Program-made: the position numbers and the translations under genes
The notes under the pieces: generated by a model
Told to the model about the DNA's origin: nothing
The model's input: the letters and a program-made list of their open reading frames with translations, nothing else
The model's database searches: none
In this document: in pieces, positions 62,909 to 64,000 of the stretch
Numbering within the stretch: position 1 is the stretch's first letter
How the letters are laid out: the number at the start of each line of letters is the position of its first letter
From: Methylomonas paludis
GTDB taxonomy: Bacteria; Pseudomonadota; Gammaproteobacteria; Methylococcales; Methylomonadaceae
Assembly (NCBI RefSeq): GCF_018734325.1
Contig: NZ_CP073754.1
Span: 1,984,001 to 2,048,000 of the forward strand
Reading direction: 5' to 3'
DNA length: 64,000 bases

Positions 62909-63352
62909 TCAAACCACAGTTTGATGACCGGAATCAAGCTGTTCACGCCGACAATCATCGGCCAGTTTCCATTCATGATCGACAGGTCTTTTGATCCACA
63001 AGTCTCGCCAAGCATTGCGATTGCTTTGAGTAATTGTGTTTGCCAACTGCCCAGGAGAAATTGATTTACCCTGGTAAATAATTGCATCACTTTCCACTTT
63101 GGCATAAAAATAAGTGCCTCTGTACTGCATGCGAATTTGGGTTTTCTCTGGTAGGAACAAACTCTTCCATTGATAGCCACGGCCATCTGTCGCCATTAAA
63201 AGTTCCGGCTTCCAACTGGCATTATCCATCCAGTAGTCAATAGCCAAAGCCACCATATCCACTGGATCGCGTGGGTCTTGGTTATTTTGAAGAAAATCAG
63301 CCAAATCAAGAAATTGATGAGTGGGAATTGGTACTGAAATATAGGTTTTCAT
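62909..63352 (-). CDS. Small protein with RAMA/DUF4357-like C-terminus, unknown
   Basis: The 147-residue protein starts MKTYISVPIPTHQFLDL. Its second half (LFLPEKTQIRMQYRGTYFYA, then SPGQLANTITQSNRNAWRDL) resembles the RAMA/DUF4357 type of nucleic-acid-associated domain in the pattern of a beta hairpin followed by SP..A and a Trp-rich end. I am not sure of this match. The N-terminal segment with NQDPRDPVDMVALAIDYW is unlike those families. A KfrA-like gene follows on the other strand. Confidence 0.55.
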   Translation of the reverse strand: MKTYISVPIPTHQFLDLADFLQNNQDPRDPVDMVALAIDYWMDNASWKPELLMATDGRGYQWKSLFLPEKTQIRMQYRGTYFYAKVESDAIIYQGKSISPGQLANTITQSNRNAWRDLWIKRPVDHEWKLADDCRREQLDSGHQTVV

Positions 63353-63734
63353 GCTTATAAACTCTCTAGTGCTTTAAATAAAGTATATTTCAGCTAACAC
63401 GAAACATCAAGCTTTAAATAGTATAAAAAAGTAAATTTAAGCACATAAAAGTAGTGCGTCAGGAATAGCCATAACCTAAGGCGGATCTGGCTTTCGCCTG
63501 CCATGATGTTCCTAAGACGAAGCTATTGCTGCGAATGATTGAGGCTTGCGTAAAATTCAAACTGCCGCTTAACCTGCCAAGAAGATCGAAGCTGATTGTG
63601 ATGGGGTAAATGTATTCCGATAGCCGAACTTAATAAATAAAATAATAATATTATTATTTAAAATAATGTCAATAATACGTTATCATATTATTAAATCTTA
63701 TAGGGCGTCTATCAAGAAATACGGAGTTAACACC
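63353..63734. other. AT-rich region upstream of the KfrA-like gene
   Basis: This 382-bp stretch is very AT-rich after 63630. It includes the palindrome AATAATAATATTATTATT at 63641-63658 (one flanking pair extends it to 20 bp). Such palindromes are candidate operators for KfrA-type autorepressors. No gene was seen. Confidence 0.5.
63641..63658. promoter_or_regulatory. Perfect 18-bp AT palindrome, possible KfrA-type operator
   Basis: AATAATAAT followed directly by ATTATTATT is a perfect dyad about 77 bp before the KfrA-like start. Further AATAAT/ATTATT words follow up to 63692. The operator role is inferred from position. Confidence 0.4.
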
Positions 63735-64000
63735 ATGATTGACCATGACATTGCCAGCGAAGCCCGAACACGGGTTTTTGAAACAGCAACTGCAATTTAT
63801 GAGGGGAACGGAAAATCAAAGCTTCCTACGGTTGACCAGGTGCGCCGATCTGCGCGAGTGGATATGAATGCGGCAAGTGCGTTAATGAGGGAATGGCGCC
63901 GCAATCTGCTTGGCGAGGTGAAAACAGTGACAGTATCAATTCCGGAAGGATTGAATAGTGCGTCTACAAATTTGATTAGTGAGCTATGGTGTAAAGCCCA
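63735..64000 (+). CDS. KfrA-like DNA-binding protein, N-terminal part (runs off window)
   Basis: From the ATG at 63735 the frame is open to the window end (88 residues seen). RTRVFETATAIYEGNGKSK, PTVDQVRRSARVDMNAASA and LMREWRRNLLGEV match the KfrA N-terminal DNA-binding domain (PF11740), which is typical of plasmid and integrative-element regulators. The rest, often a coiled coil, lies outside. The base composition upstream differs from the core genes. Confidence 0.8.
   Translation, partial: MIDHDIASEARTRVFETATAIYEGNGKSKLPTVDQVRRSARVDMNAASALMREWRRNLLGEVKTVTVSIPEGLNSASTNLISELWCKA

Overview
The window looks like a chromosomal segment of a gammaproteobacterium, most plausibly a methanotroph or methylotroph of the Methylococcales type. 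This rests on the mix of core genes (dnaQ, ppk1, cysM, rlmD, truA, efp/epmA/epmB, phoU, maeA) with a DUF447 flavin-reductase-like protein, a PEP-CTERM-type surface protein, an ApbE/TlpA/DUF4266/DUF3570 set and several TPR-glycosyltransferases. No methane or methanol dehydrogenase gene is in the window, so the lifestyle is an inference.

Layout. 0-7 kb: housekeeping genes (dnaQ 3' part, ppk1, cysM, rlmD, an L,D-transpeptidase, truA), with two perfect DnaA-box-like sites between cysM and rlmD. 7-7.7 kb: a 277-bp hairpin-rich tandem repeat. 7.7-16.1 kb: a two-gene minus-strand operon of an Aah/TibC-type protein O-heptosyltransferase and a 2351-residue surface protein. That protein has about 1100 residues of AIDA-type strand-loop-strand repeats, four pairs of about 119-residue repeats, three NHL repeats and a type I secretion-like C-terminus in place of an autotransporter barrel. 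17-25 kb: an extracytoplasmic flavin/redox locus, with TlpA, a 69-residue protein, ApbE and DUF447 on the minus strand. On the plus strand lie a PEP-CTERM protein, the DUF4266 lipoprotein and a DUF3570 outer-membrane protein that carries a DxxSGAT motif matching the ApbE flavin acceptor site. 25-29.6 kb: a membrane protein, an FKBP isomerase, a secreted protein whose predicted mature N-terminus is histidine, and an STN-HEAT protein.

30-42.3 kb: a tightly packed plus-strand array of four TPR-OGT (SPINDLY-type, GT41) enzymes, one TPR-GT9-like enzyme and a second ApbE. 42.4-48.4 kb: a DUF4105-like secreted protein with a lipoprotein, a second TPR-GT9-like enzyme behind a sigma-54-type promoter, and a PspF-like sigma-54 activator that ends against that gene. 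48.4-52.6 kb: a TauE/UreH-like metal transporter, the complete EF-P lysylation set, and a calcineurin-like phosphoesterase. 53-62.8 kb: a GDP-mannose enzyme, phoU, an MgtE_N-CorA fusion, a PfkB sugar kinase, an aldehyde dehydrogenase, an acetolactate-synthase-like TPP enzyme and malic enzyme. 62.9-64 kb: a small unknown protein and the 5' part of a KfrA-like DNA-binding gene, perhaps the edge of a mobile element.

Common thread. An unusual share of the window deals with modifying proteins after or outside translation: heptosylation (one BAHT enzyme), OGT-like glycosylation (four enzymes), two GT9-like TPR enzymes, flavinylation (two ApbE), and beta-lysylation of EF-P. The most notable candidates are (i) the heptosylated surface protein that appears to use type I secretion, (ii) the DUF3570 protein as a flavinylation target, and (iii) the five-gene TPR-glycosyltransferase array that ends in ApbE. 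No tRNA, rRNA, CRISPR array or complete insertion sequence was recognised.
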